This document shows positions 35,816 to 45,268 of a stretch of 64,000 nt of DNA, piece by piece. The notes under the pieces are model-generated. The model made no database searches and was not told where the DNA came from. It was given only the letters and a program-made list of their open reading frames with translations. Both the position numbers and the translations under genes were made by a program. Origin of the DNA: JBEEOW01 sp041191405 (lineage in GTDB: Bacteria; Bacteroidota; Bacteroidia; Cytophagales; UBA9547); assembly GCA_041191405.1 (NCBI GenBank), contig JBEEOW010000021.1, positions 1-64,000 on the forward strand. Reading direction: 5' to 3'. How positions within the stretch are numbered: the first letter of the stretch is position 1; each line of letters opens with the position of its first letter.

Positions 35816-35980
35816 TTAATTATAAAATTATTAATATAACCCATTATTTCAGCTACTTGAGTTCTTCCTTAACCACTTAAACAGCAATCACAAATCTTTA
35901 TCCGTGGATTTGCAACCCACATAAACAATTGATAATAAATAATATACAAAGTCACTTTAGTAAATAACAATACCCCCAAA

Positions 35981-37384
35981 CTACTGCACAAACTCCAATC
36001 CACTAACACTGGTAGTTGTAAGTTGAATAATGGATGTGTTATTAACTACAGGTTTAAAATTGATAATTTGTTCTCTAGTTACAGTTTCAGAATTAATATT
36101 AAATTTCAATGTAGAGTCACTTGGGTTTTGCACAGGAATTCTTCTATAGGAGATAGTTTGTGGTAAAGATTGCCACGAACGTGTATCAACATGTTCAGTT
36201 AATGCACCTGCTACGCTTACTGCTGCACCTAAATATTGATTTTGTGTTCTTGCCACATAAGCTAAACCTTGTTTAATGGCAATTCTCAACAATGCTTGTC
36301 CCATTACTTTGGCTGCTCTATCTCTTAATAATTTAATTGCAATTGCACCTAAATCATCTCCCATCTCAAAACCATATTTTTTATCTGCATACATTATATC
36401 TACAGATTTTACCTCAGCCTTACGAATTATAGAACGAGGAATTGCCATTGAAACTAAATTAACATTTGCTAATCCATTTGACTGAAATTGACTTGCAGTA
36501 TAGGGCACAGAAAAATTCAAATTATACATACTATTTACGAACAATAAATTATTGCCCTGCATAGATAAATTAAAAAATATCACAACCTCGTCTTTTATAG
36601 GAACTAATCCATTTTCCCAAAACACAACCACCTCGGATTTTGATTCTTTAGGAGCAACATATTTAATCCCCATTTCTTTTTCTAAAAAAGCTTGTTCTGT
36701 AGTAAATCCCAATACATTACTCGCTCTTAATAAATCTTGTTTTAGTTGTTCAGGCACTGGTATACTAAAAAAAACAGCATAATCTAATCTATAAATATCA
36801 TAAGCTTTTTTATAAGCTATGTAAGCATTATTCCATTCACCAGCTGCTTGATATACAATCCCCATTACATTAAATAAAAATGCATCTCTTTGAAATTTTT
36901 TATCTGAACTATATTTATCATCAAGCTTATTTAATTTAATATTTAATCTCCTTACCTCTACTAAGGCATTTTCAACATTTCCAAGTTTGAAAAAATTCAA
37001 AATTTTAAAATAATGAACATATAGTTTTTCGTGTTCCTCACCTAAATAAACTGTTTTGGTGGAATTGATTAATAATTGTAGTGTATAATCTTTAAATGAT
37101 TTATTATAGTCTTCAATTTGAAGATAAGCTTTTTCAAACATTTCATTACTTTCTGCAACATTTCCTTGCAAGGCAGCAACTCTTCCTAAATTCATAAAAT
37201 TCAACAATCTATTATGATTTTTTTTCCATCTACCTTTTGATTTAATAGCAGCTTCAGCAGAATTAAAATTACCTGTTTGAACAGCCAAATTAAATTTTGC
37301 AGTTTGATAATAGTAATTCACACAAGAAGTTAGCATTAAACAAATGCTTAGAATTAAAATCGATATATTATAGTTGAATTTCAT
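35981..37384 (-). CDS. COG3014-type lipoprotein
   Basis: 467 residues with lipoprotein signal (ILILSICLMLTSCVNYYYQ, Cys21). Residues 30-230 contain TPR-like helices (LNFMNLGRVAALQGNVAESN; AYIAYKKAYDIYRLDYAVFF); the C-terminal half is beta-rich with a helix AVSVAGALTEHVD. This pattern matches the COG3014 lipoproteins found beside LpoB in many Gram-negatives. It follows the lpoB-like gene on the same strand, with a hairpin in between. Confidence 0.75.
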   Translation of the reverse strand: MKFNYNISILILSICLMLTSCVNYYYQTAKFNLAVQTGNFNSAEAAIKSKGRWKKNHNRLLNFMNLGRVAALQGNVAESNEMFEKAYLQIEDYNKSFKDYTLQLLINSTKTVYLGEEHEKLYVHYFKILNFFKLGNVENALVEVRRLNIKLNKLDDKYSSDKKFQRDAFLFNVMGIVYQAAGEWNNAYIAYKKAYDIYRLDYAVFFSIPVPEQLKQDLLRASNVLGFTTEQAFLEKEMGIKYVAPKESKSEVVVFWENGLVPIKDEVVIFFNLSMQGNNLLFVNSMYNLNFSVPYTASQFQSNGLANVNLVSMAIPRSIIRKAEVKSVDIMYADKKYGFEMGDDLGAIAIKLLRDRAAKVMGQALLRIAIKQGLAYVARTQNQYLGAAVSVAGALTEHVDTRSWQSLPQTISYRRIPVQNPSDSTLKFNINSETVTREQIINFKPVVNNTSIIQLTTTSVSGLEFVQ

Positions 37385-37421
37385 TTTATTACTTATTAAT
37401 AGTTGATAATGAATAAAAAAT

Positions 37422-37459
37422 AAAGGATGGATAATTTTAATAAAAAATCACCCATCCTT
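37422..37459 (-). terminator. Hairpin terminator or attenuator after the LpoB-like gene
   Basis: AAGGATGG (37423-37430) pairs with CCATCCTT (37452-37459); on the minus strand a T-rich run follows. It lies between the LpoB-like gene and the COG3014 gene, so it may set their ratio. Confidence 0.55.
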
Positions 37460-37475
37460 CATTTAAAATTTAAAA

Positions 37476-38063
37476 TTAGTTAACTATTAACTTTTTAATT
37501 TCTTTATCTCCTACCCAAACAATTTCATTTGTTTCAATATCAGCTAATTCAAGATTAACTTTATAATAAATTGTTTGTTTTTTACCTCTTCCGTCAGTTA
37601 TAGCATTTATGGTACCAAAAAGCATAAAATCTGCTCCAAGCTCTTTACCCCATTTTTTCATTGACTCTTGAGAAGCATATTGTTGTTGATCAGCTCTTTC
37701 AGTTCTTAATTTCTCTCTAAAAACGCTATTTGTTACTACTCTTACTGTACCTGCGTTAATAAATTCTTTCTCAACATCTTTAATAAATACTTCAGGTTCA
37801 ATAAACTCCGATGTTTTATTATTTACCATTCCTACAATTACAACTGGATTACGACCTTTAATTTTCATAAAGTTATCTCTCCATGCTCTCGCTAGTACAT
37901 CTTTTGACATTTCTTGAGCAACAAGTTTTGAGTCTGTATCATTCCATCTTCCACTTAAATCTATTGTTTTATCTGGATTTACTCTCGTTACCTGACGAGC
38001 ACATGAAAATACACCAAAGAGAACTAAACTTGCAATTCCGATACTAATTAATCGCTTTTTCAT
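37476..38063 (-). CDS. lpoB: LpoB-like penicillin-binding protein activator
   Basis: 195 residues with lipoprotein signal ending in FSCARQ. VTRVNPDKTIDLSGRWNDTD, SKDVLARAWRDNF, NPVVIVGMVNNKTSEFIE and GADFMLFGTINAITDGRG are hallmarks of the LpoB/COG3417 family of outer-membrane activators of peptidoglycan synthases. Its neighbour is a COG3014 lipoprotein, the usual companion. Whether it activates a PBP1B-type enzyme in this lineage is not known to me. Confidence 0.8.
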   Translation of the reverse strand: MKKRLISIGIASLVLFGVFSCARQVTRVNPDKTIDLSGRWNDTDSKLVAQEMSKDVLARAWRDNFMKIKGRNPVVIVGMVNNKTSEFIEPEVFIKDVEKEFINAGTVRVVTNSVFREKLRTERADQQQYASQESMKKWGKELGADFMLFGTINAITDGRGKKQTIYYKVNLELADIETNEIVWVGDKEIKKLIVN

Positions 38064-38204
38064 ATTATTTATATTATTGGGTTAATTTTTATTCTAAATT
38101 TGTGTTTTCAAATATCGTTCCAATATTCGAAATATTGTTAAGATAAATTAAATAATTATTCTTAATTTATTTAAAAATCAAGTCAACTAACTAAAAATCA
38201 GTAT

Positions 38205-38816
38205 ATGAAAATTATATGCGTTGGACGAAATTATTTAGCTCATGCAGCTGAATTAAACAATCCAAAACCTTCAAATCCTATTATTTTTCTAAAACCAGAA
38301 ACTGCATTACTCAGACCTAATGAAGATTTCTACCATCCAAGTTTTAGTAATGATATACATTTTGAAGCTGAAATAGTTATTCGAATTAATAAAGAAGGAA
38401 AAAATATTGCAGAAAAATTTGCTTCAAAATACTATTCTGAAATTGGTGTAGGCATAGATTTTACAGCTCGTGATGTGCAAAACGAATTAAAATCCAAAGG
38501 CTTACCTTGGGAACTTGCAAAAGCATTTAACGGCTCTGCTGCTGTTTCAAATTTTGTTTCAGTTTCTGAGTTTGAAAATGTTCAAAACATCAATTTCTCT
38601 TTGAATCAAAATAATATCGAGAAACAAAATGGTAACACAAAAGATATGTTATTTTCAATAAATTATCTGATATCATTTATTTCTCAATACTTTACATTAA
38701 AAAAAGGAGATTTAATATATACTGGCACTCCAGTTGGTGTTGAAAAAATCAACATTGGAGATGTACTTGATTTATTCATTGAAGGACAAAAATTACTTAC
38801 AGTAAATGTTAAATAA
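38205..38816 (+). CDS. Fumarylacetoacetate hydrolase-family protein
   Basis: 203 residues, close to the short single-domain FAH proteins. KIICVGRNYLAHAAEL at the start, metal-ligand pattern HFEAEIVIRI, then GIDFTARDVQNELKSKGLPW and YTGTPVGVEKINIGD. Members hydrolyse or decarboxylate acylpyruvate- or diketo-type substrates; the substrate here is not determinable. An exact -7 box (TAAATTTG, 38095-38102) lies upstream. The next gene overlaps its end by 11 bp. Confidence 0.85.
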   Translation: MKIICVGRNYLAHAAELNNPKPSNPIIFLKPETALLRPNEDFYHPSFSNDIHFEAEIVIRINKEGKNIAEKFASKYYSEIGVGIDFTARDVQNELKSKGLPWELAKAFNGSAAVSNFVSVSEFENVQNINFSLNQNNIEKQNGNTKDMLFSINYLISFISQYFTLKKGDLIYTGTPVGVEKINIGDVLDLFIEGQKLLTVNVK

Positions 38817-40728
38817 ATTTATAAAATTCTGCATTTCATTTTTAATCTGTATAAATGTACAAGCTACATTACATGCTCAACCATTTTTAAATATTCCTAA
38901 AGGTTATTTCACATTTCCTATTATGCCTGGTCAACCAAATTATTTGGCAGGAAATTTTGGAGAATTACGAAGCAACCATTTCCATTGTGGATTAGATATT
39001 AAAACTAATTACACCACAGGTTTACCTGTATATTCAGCTGCTGATGGATTTGTTAAAAAAATATATGTATCAACAAAAGGATACGGAAATACAATTCATA
39101 TTCAACATTATAATGGATTTGTAACTGTTTATGCGCATCTTGAATCTTTTGAACCAAAATTAGCTGCTTATGTTCGTAAAAAACAAATTGAATCGCAAAC
39201 GTTTGAAATCGAATTAAACCCTAACCCATCTGATTTCCAATACAAACAAAAAGATATAATCGCTTATTCAGGAAACACTGGTTCATCAGGTGGTCCTCAT
39301 TTACATTTTGAAATAAGAGATACAGCTAATAATGTTTACAATCCAATGCTTTTTGGATTTAACGAAATTAAAGATAATGTTCAACCAATATTCAGCAGAC
39401 TTTCTGTAAGATCATTTACAATAAATAGTAGAGTTCAAGACGAATTTGGAAGAAAAGAACTTACAGTTGTAAAACAAAACAATGGAAATTTTAGTGTAAA
39501 AGAAAAAATAACTGCTTTTGGTTCAATTGCATTTGAAGTGGGTGCCTATGATCGTCAAAATGGCACATCAAATTTGAATGGAGTAAAGAGAATTGAACTA
39601 AAAATGGACGGAAAAGTATTATACAATCATGATATTATTGCATTTCCATTTGAATTACAATCTCACATTAATGCACACATTGATTATGAAACGCACAAAA
39701 CTCATGGTAAAAGTTTTCAACGATGTTACATAGCAGATGGAAACAGACTTGACATTTATAACAAAGCGATAAACAATGGAAAAATTAATATAAATGATAC
39801 ATTAACACATCAAATTACTATCACTGCTTGGGATGCTGATGACAACAAAAGTGAATTAAATTTTAAAATAAAAGGAACTTACCCTCATACTCATTTCCCA
39901 AAACTGTCGCATGGAAAACCAACTTTAAAAGCTGAGACGCATGAAAATATACTTAAAATCAACATTTTAAATGCTAGCCCAAATGAAGATAAAGGAGTAT
40001 TTTATATAAATGGCAAAACTAAAGATGTTGTACCAGATTACATAAATGGTTCAACTGCTGTATATTTATTGGATTTAAGATATACACAGCCCGACTCATT
40101 TAAATGTGGAATTCTTAAACAATATTATGCTTTTAAAGAACCCATTTACCCAAATAAAGTATCCCAATATTACTCAAATTCTGTAATTCTCAATTTCCAG
40201 AAATACACATTGTATGATACCTTATACTTACAAGTAAGTGAATCAAATGATCCTAAAAGAATTGGAGGGAAAATATATCAAGTGAATAGCCCAACAATCC
40301 CTCTCTATAGCGACTTGTTTGTAACATTAAAAACAAACGAAAAAATTGAAAATAAAGATAAAGCAGCAGCTTATTTATATAGTGAAGGTGGTGGCTTACG
40401 ATATTTAGGAGGCAAATGGAATGGCGACATTATTGATTTCAAAACCAAATACTTAGGAAAATATGCAATAAGAACCGATTTAAAAGCACCTGATGTAAAA
40501 TTAATAAGCAAAAGCAAAACTCAGTTAAAATTTGAAATAGATGATTGGCCATCTGGTATTGAAAAATTTGATGGATATTTAAATGGAAAATGGGTTTTAT
40601 TTAACTATGAACATAAGAAAAAACTAATATGGTTAGATAATCCTTCAAACCAAATTCTAAAAGGAGAGTTTATACTAAAAGTTACTGATAAAGTTGGTAA
40701 TGTTCATACTTACAAAACTAAACTATAA
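38806..40728 (+). CDS. M23 metallopeptidase, secreted
   Basis: 640 residues with signal peptide (FCISFLICINVQATLHAQ). The M23 (LytM) domain lies near residues 50-180: NHFHCGLDIKTNY with His and Asp ligands, and GPHLHFEIRD with the final His pair. The remaining 450 residues are beta-sandwich-like with no motif I recognise. A periplasmic enzyme trimming peptidoglycan cross-bridges, or a non-catalytic regulator of that type; the catalytic residues look intact. Confidence 0.85.
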   Translation: MLNKFIKFCISFLICINVQATLHAQPFLNIPKGYFTFPIMPGQPNYLAGNFGELRSNHFHCGLDIKTNYTTGLPVYSAADGFVKKIYVSTKGYGNTIHIQHYNGFVTVYAHLESFEPKLAAYVRKKQIESQTFEIELNPNPSDFQYKQKDIIAYSGNTGSSGGPHLHFEIRDTANNVYNPMLFGFNEIKDNVQPIFSRLSVRSFTINSRVQDEFGRKELTVVKQNNGNFSVKEKITAFGSIAFEVGAYDRQNGTSNLNGVKRIELKMDGKVLYNHDIIAFPFELQSHINAHIDYETHKTHGKSFQRCYIADGNRLDIYNKAINNGKININDTLTHQITITAWDADDNKSELNFKIKGTYPHTHFPKLSHGKPTLKAETHENILKINILNASPNEDKGVFYINGKTKDVVPDYINGSTAVYLLDLRYTQPDSFKCGILKQYYAFKEPIYPNKVSQYYSNSVILNFQKYTLYDTLYLQVSESNDPKRIGGKIYQVNSPTIPLYSDLFVTLKTNEKIENKDKAAAYLYSEGGGLRYLGGKWNGDIIDFKTKYLGKYAIRTDLKAPDVKLISKSKTQLKFEIDDWPSGIEKFDGYLNGKWVLFNYEHKKKLIWLDNPSNQILKGEFILKVTDKVGNVHTYKTKL

Positions 40729-40734
40729 TTTACT

Positions 40735-41190
40735 ATGGCACTTACAATTGGTGATAAAGCTCCAGATTTTAAATCAAAAGATGATAAAGGCAACACTATA
40801 TCATTATCACAATTTTTAGGAAAAAAGATTGTACTTTATTTCTACCCTAAAGATAATACTCCTGGATGTACAGAACAAGCTTGTAACCTAAGAGACAACT
40901 ATGAATCTTTACTTGCAAATGGATACGTAGTATTAGGAGTTAGTATTGATGATGAAAAATCTCACACCAAATTTATAAATAAATTCAATTTACCTTTTCC
41001 ACTAATTGCAGATACTGAAAAGGAAATTGTAAACCTTTATGGAGTTTGGGCAGAAAAATCCATGTATGGCAAAACATACATGGGAATAGTTCGTACAACC
41101 TTCATTATTGATGAAAATGGAGTGATAATTGAAGTTATAGCAAAGGTTAAAACCAAAGAACATTACAATCAAATAATCAATAAGTTATAA
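40735..41190 (+). CDS. bcp: Thioredoxin-dependent peroxiredoxin (Bcp/PrxQ)
   Basis: 151 residues with the PrxQ signature FYPKDNTPGCTEQACNLRD; Cys45 is the peroxidatic and Cys50 the resolving cysteine, five apart as in the Bcp subfamily. It reduces hydrogen peroxide and organic peroxides with thioredoxin in the cytoplasm. Starts 6 bp after the M23 gene. Confidence 0.93.
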   Translation: MALTIGDKAPDFKSKDDKGNTISLSQFLGKKIVLYFYPKDNTPGCTEQACNLRDNYESLLANGYVVLGVSIDDEKSHTKFINKFNLPFPLIADTEKEIVNLYGVWAEKSMYGKTYMGIVRTTFIIDENGVIIEVIAKVKTKEHYNQIINKL

Positions 41191-41370
41191 CACTTTCTTT
41201 TTAAGAATAAGTATAAAATATTGATTTTTTATTAAAAATAATTGTGCTTTTAAGATAAAGATATCTATCTTTAGAAGATTCTTTTAACCTAAAGAAGTTC
41301 AATTAAAAACGATAATAAGCTATTGATTATTAGCTTAATTAAGAATTTTGAAGTCAAAAAATATAGTTAA

Positions 41371-42228
41371 ATGTTTACTAAAATAACAGAAATTGCTACA
41401 CTTGAAAGCATTGCTAAGCAAGTAAGAAGAGACATCGTTAGAATGGTTCATGGTTCAAAAAATGGTCACCCAGGAGGTGCTTTAGGTTGTGCCGATTTAT
41501 TTGTAGCATTATATTTCAACGAAATGACTCATGACCCAACTTTCAAAATGGAAGGTAAAGGGGAAGACTTATTCTTTTTATCAAATGGTCATATTTCTGC
41601 TGTTTTTTATTCAGTTTTAGCACGTTCAGGTTATTTTCCAGTAAGTGAACTATCAACTCATAGAAAACTAAATTCTAGATTACAAGGTCACCCTACTCCT
41701 CACGAACACCTTCCAGGTATTCGTATGGCTTCTGGTTCACTTGGACAAGGTTTGTCAGTTGCAATTGGTGCTGCACAAGCTAAAAAATTAGACAAAGACA
41801 ATTCAATTGTTTATTGTTTAATGGGTGATGGAGAGCAACAAGAGGGGCAAATTTGGGAAGCTGCAATGTATGGCGCACATCATAAAGTTGACAATGTAAT
41901 TGCATTTGTTGATTATAACAAACAACAAATTGATGGTAGTACTGACCAAGTTATGTCATTACTTGATTTATCAGCTAAATGGGTAAGTTTTGGATGGGAA
42001 GTATTATCTGTTGATGGTAACAATATGGCTGAATTAGTAGCAGCTATTGACAATGCAAAACAAAATTTAGTAGGAAAAGGTAAACCAATTATGTTTATAA
42101 TGAAAACTGAAATGGGTCAAGGAATTGACTATATGATGGGTTCACATAAATGGCATGGTGTAGCACCAAATGACAATGAATTAGCTAGTGCATTAGCACA
42201 ATTAGAAGAAACATTAGGAGATTATTAA
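41371..42228 (+). CDS. Transketolase, N-terminal (thiamine-diphosphate) subunit
   Basis: 285 residues. GHPGGALGCADLFVALYF, RLQGHPTPHEHLPGIRMASG and the ThDP/Mg motif GDGEQQEGQIWEAAMYGAHH ... DYNKQQIDG identify the N-terminal half of transketolase. The C-terminal half is encoded separately at 43669, with a VWA gene between. Together they form the pentose-phosphate enzyme as an alpha2beta2 complex. The 180-bp gap before it is AT-rich and holds the small dyad TAAAGAT-ATCT-ATCTTTA. Confidence 0.93.
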   Translation: MFTKITEIATLESIAKQVRRDIVRMVHGSKNGHPGGALGCADLFVALYFNEMTHDPTFKMEGKGEDLFFLSNGHISAVFYSVLARSGYFPVSELSTHRKLNSRLQGHPTPHEHLPGIRMASGSLGQGLSVAIGAAQAKKLDKDNSIVYCLMGDGEQQEGQIWEAAMYGAHHKVDNVIAFVDYNKQQIDGSTDQVMSLLDLSAKWVSFGWEVLSVDGNNMAELVAAIDNAKQNLVGKGKPIMFIMKTEMGQGIDYMMGSHKWHGVAPNDNELASALAQLEETLGDY

Positions 42229-42235
42229 TTAATTT

Positions 42236-43645
42236 ATGATTAATAGAATAACAAAAATATTTTTAGGGATTTCAATTATTTTATTGGGAATGAGCAATTT
42301 TGCTCATGCTCAATTTGATAAAAAGAAAGAAGAGCCTAAATTAACTCGAATATTATTTATTTTCGACTGCTCAGGAAGTATGCTTGCTAACTGGGAAAAC
42401 GATTCAAGAATGAATAATGCTAAAAAAGTTTTTTCGGAGTTAGTTGATTCATTAAAAAATAAAAAAAACTTAGAAATTGCACTTCGCTGCTATGGTCATC
42501 AATACGATAAAGTTTTCCAAAACTGTAAAGATACCAAATTAGAAGTGCCATTTTTGCTTGGGCCAAAATGTTTTGATATGGTGAAAGCCAAAGTTAAAAC
42601 TTTAGTTCCTAGAGGAAATACTCCAATTGCCTATTCTCTTGAGCAAGGTGCCAACGATTTTCCTAATGACCCAAATGTTAGAAATGTAATTATCTTAATT
42701 ACAGATGGTTTAGAATCATGTAATGGAGACCCTTGTGCATTATCTCTTGCTTTACAGAAAAACAAAATATTCTTAAAGCCATTTATTATTGGTTTAGGAG
42801 TTGATGATGATTGGGGAAAAGCCTTTGAATGTATGGGTCAATTTTTCGAAGCAAAAACTGTTGGTCAATACAAAAGTATTTTGAGCCAAATATTGGGTCA
42901 AACTTTAAATAAAACAACAGTTAGCGTTAAATTACTTGATTTATACGACAAACCAACTGAAACAAATGTAGATGTTACTTTTGTTAATAATGTAACAAAT
43001 GAACCTGTTTATGATTTCATTCATTATTTAGATGCGGCAGGAAATCCTGATACATTGAATATAGACGCTGTAATTAGTTATGATGTAATTGTAAACACTA
43101 CACCTCCTAGAATAAAAAGAAATGTTTATTTAGAAGGTGGTAAACATAATGTTATTGAAATTAAATGCCCGCAAGGTACTTTAAATGTAAACTTTGAAGG
43201 TGGTGCAAATGATTACAAAAACCTAAATGCCATTGTAAGCCCAACTGATTCTGTAAATACACTTCATAATATTAAAGTAGGAGTTAAAGATAAATTCATA
43301 GTTGGTACTTATGACGTTGAAGTATTAACACTTCCAAGAATAGTATTTAAAGAAGTTTCAATAAATCAAAGCCAAACTACTAATCTTAAAATACCACAAC
43401 CAGGGGTTTTAAGTATTCCATTAGCAACTCCAGGATGGGGAAGTTTATATCAAGTACTTCCTGGTGGAGAACACAAATGGATTTACAACTTTGATAACAA
43501 TTCAAAAATTCAAACAGCCATTCAGCCAGGGGATTATAAAATTGTTTTCAGAGCCAAAGGTTCAAAAGGAGCACAATATACTGATGTTCAGTATTTCAAA
43601 ATACAACCTGGTGTAACAACTATGGTTAAATTATTCAATAAATAA
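42236..43645 (+). CDS. Secreted VWA-domain protein
   Basis: 469 residues with signal peptide (ISIILLGMSNFAHAQ). VWA domain at about 35-220 with MIDAS motif FDCSGSM and the later NTPIAYSLEQ and ITDGLESCNGDPC elements, followed by beta domains to the end. It lies 7 bp behind the first transketolase subunit and 20 bp ahead of the second, so all three are probably cotranscribed. A functional link between an exported adhesion-type protein and transketolase is not obvious; most likely it is a hitchhiker. Confidence 0.85.
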   Translation: MINRITKIFLGISIILLGMSNFAHAQFDKKKEEPKLTRILFIFDCSGSMLANWENDSRMNNAKKVFSELVDSLKNKKNLEIALRCYGHQYDKVFQNCKDTKLEVPFLLGPKCFDMVKAKVKTLVPRGNTPIAYSLEQGANDFPNDPNVRNVIILITDGLESCNGDPCALSLALQKNKIFLKPFIIGLGVDDDWGKAFECMGQFFEAKTVGQYKSILSQILGQTLNKTTVSVKLLDLYDKPTETNVDVTFVNNVTNEPVYDFIHYLDAAGNPDTLNIDAVISYDVIVNTTPPRIKRNVYLEGGKHNVIEIKCPQGTLNVNFEGGANDYKNLNAIVSPTDSVNTLHNIKVGVKDKFIVGTYDVEVLTLPRIVFKEVSINQSQTTNLKIPQPGVLSIPLATPGWGSLYQVLPGGEHKWIYNFDNNSKIQTAIQPGDYKIVFRAKGSKGAQYTDVQYFKIQPGVTTMVKLFNK

Positions 43646-43668
43646 CAGCATTGCAGCTAAATTATATA

Positions 43669-44625
43669 ATGAAAAAATTCCCTTTTACAGAAAAGTTAGA
43701 TACTCGCTCAGGATTTGGAGCAGGATTACATGAATTAGGCAAAACAAACCCAAATGTAGTAGCACTTTGTGCTGACTTAACAGGTTCGTTAAAAATGGAT
43801 GCATTCCAAAAAGAATGTCCTGACCGTTTTTTTCAAGTAGGTATTGCTGAAGCAAACATGATAAGCTTAGCCGCAGGTATGAGTATTTCAGGTAAAATTC
43901 CATTTACAGGAACTTTTGCTAACTTTTCTACAGGTAGAGTATATGACCAAATAAGACAATCAGTAGCTTATTCAGGTAAAAATGTAAAAATTGCAGCTTC
44001 ACACGCAGGTTTAACTTTGGGTGAAGATGGTGCAACACATCAAATTTTAGAAGATATTGGATTAATGAAAATGTTACCAGGAATGGTAGTAATTAATCCA
44101 TGTGATTATAATCAAACAAAAGCAGCAACTATAGCAAGTGCAGCTTATGATGGACCAGTTTATTTACGTTTTGGTCGTCCAGCAATACCAAACTTTACAG
44201 CACCAGATCAAAAATTTGAAATTGGTAAAGCAGTAACATTACAAGAAGGAACGGATGTAACTATCTTTGCTACTGGGCATTTAGTATGGGAAGCAATTTT
44301 AGCTGCTGAAGAATTAGAAGCAAAAGGTATTTCTGTTGAAATAATTAATATACATACGATTAAACCTTTGGACGAAGAAGCTGTCTTAGCATCAGCAAGA
44401 AAAACTAAAGCTGTTGTTACTGCAGAAGAACACAATTATTTAGGAGGATTAGGTGAATCAATTGCTGGCTTATTAGCTCGTAATTTACCAACTCCAATTG
44501 AATTTGTAGCAGTAAATGATACTTTTGGTGAATCTGGAACTCCAGATCAATTGATGAATAAATATGAAATCAGTGCACCATTTGTAGCGAAAGCAGCAGA
44601 AAAAGTAATTGCAAGAAAGCAATAG
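43669..44625 (+). CDS. Transketolase, C-terminal (pyrimidine-binding) subunit
   Basis: Start ATG 43669 (MKKFPFTEKLDTRSGFGAGL); an earlier in-frame ATG-like start at 43651 is less likely. 318 residues. PDRFFQVGIAEANMISLAAG carries the catalytic Glu of the pyrimidine domain; HAGLTLGEDGATHQ and the C-terminal domain (TIKPLDEEAVL, GGLGESIAGLL) complete the half. Partner of the protein at 41371. Ends before a strong terminator. Confidence 0.93.
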   Translation: MKKFPFTEKLDTRSGFGAGLHELGKTNPNVVALCADLTGSLKMDAFQKECPDRFFQVGIAEANMISLAAGMSISGKIPFTGTFANFSTGRVYDQIRQSVAYSGKNVKIAASHAGLTLGEDGATHQILEDIGLMKMLPGMVVINPCDYNQTKAATIASAAYDGPVYLRFGRPAIPNFTAPDQKFEIGKAVTLQEGTDVTIFATGHLVWEAILAAEELEAKGISVEIINIHTIKPLDEEAVLASARKTKAVVTAEEHNYLGGLGESIAGLLARNLPTPIEFVAVNDTFGESGTPDQLMNKYEISAPFVAKAAEKVIARKQ

Positions 44626-44645
44626 TATAACCTTATAATAAATCA

Positions 44646-44684
44646 AAAAGGGTGACTTGCTTTAAAAACGAGTCACCCTTTTTT
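44646..44684 (+). terminator. Terminator after the transketolase genes
   Basis: AAAAGGGTGACT (44646-44657) and AGTCACCCTTTT (44671-44682) form a 12-bp stem followed by Ts. It ends only 12 bp before the sigma-factor start. Confidence 0.85.
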
Positions 44685-44695
44685 ATATCAAAATA

Positions 44696-45235
44696 TTGGA
44701 AGATAAAGACATTATAGCACTCTTTGCTGATGAGCATTCTCGTAATTATGCCTACAGCCTTTTGGTAAATAAATACTCCAAAAAGGTTTATTGGATGATT
44801 AGGAAAATGGTTATTGACCATGATGATGCGAATGATTTAACCCAAGAAACATTTTTAAAAGTATGGTTTCATCTTGACGATTTCAGACAAGATTCAAAAC
44901 TTTATACTTGGATTTATAGAATTGCAACCAATGAAAGTTTAAACTTTTTAGCTAAAAAAAGAAAAAGATTTTTTTTACCAATTGTTGATGTTGAAGCAGA
45001 ATTAAGTAATCACCTAGATTCAGGTGGCTATATCGATGGTGATGAAATTCAAATGAAACTTCAAAAAGCATTATTAACTTTGCCCGAAAAACAAAGATTA
45101 GTTTTTAATATGAAGTATTTTGATGAATTAAAATACGAAGAAATTTCCGAAATATTAGGGACTTCTGTTGGAGCTCTTAAAGCATCATACCATTTAGCAG
45201 CAAAAAAAATTGAACTTTATTTAACTTCAAATTAA
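44696..45235 (+). CDS. ECF-type RNA polymerase sigma factor
   Basis: 179 residues from a TTG start; no ATG is available before region 2. Region 2: DANDLTQETFLKVWFHLDDF, with YTWIYRIATNESLNFLAKKR; region 4: TLPEKQRLVFNMKYFDELKY, EEISEILGTSVGALKASYHL. A sigma-24 family regulator of envelope or stress genes. The following two genes look like its anti-sigma partner and an envelope protein. Confidence 0.9.
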   Translation: MEDKDIIALFADEHSRNYAYSLLVNKYSKKVYWMIRKMVIDHDDANDLTQETFLKVWFHLDDFRQDSKLYTWIYRIATNESLNFLAKKRKRFFLPIVDVEAELSNHLDSGGYIDGDEIQMKLQKALLTLPEKQRLVFNMKYFDELKYEEISEILGTSVGALKASYHLAAKKIELYLTSN

Positions 45236-45268
45236 ACCTTCATACAAAAATAATATCAAATAACTGTG

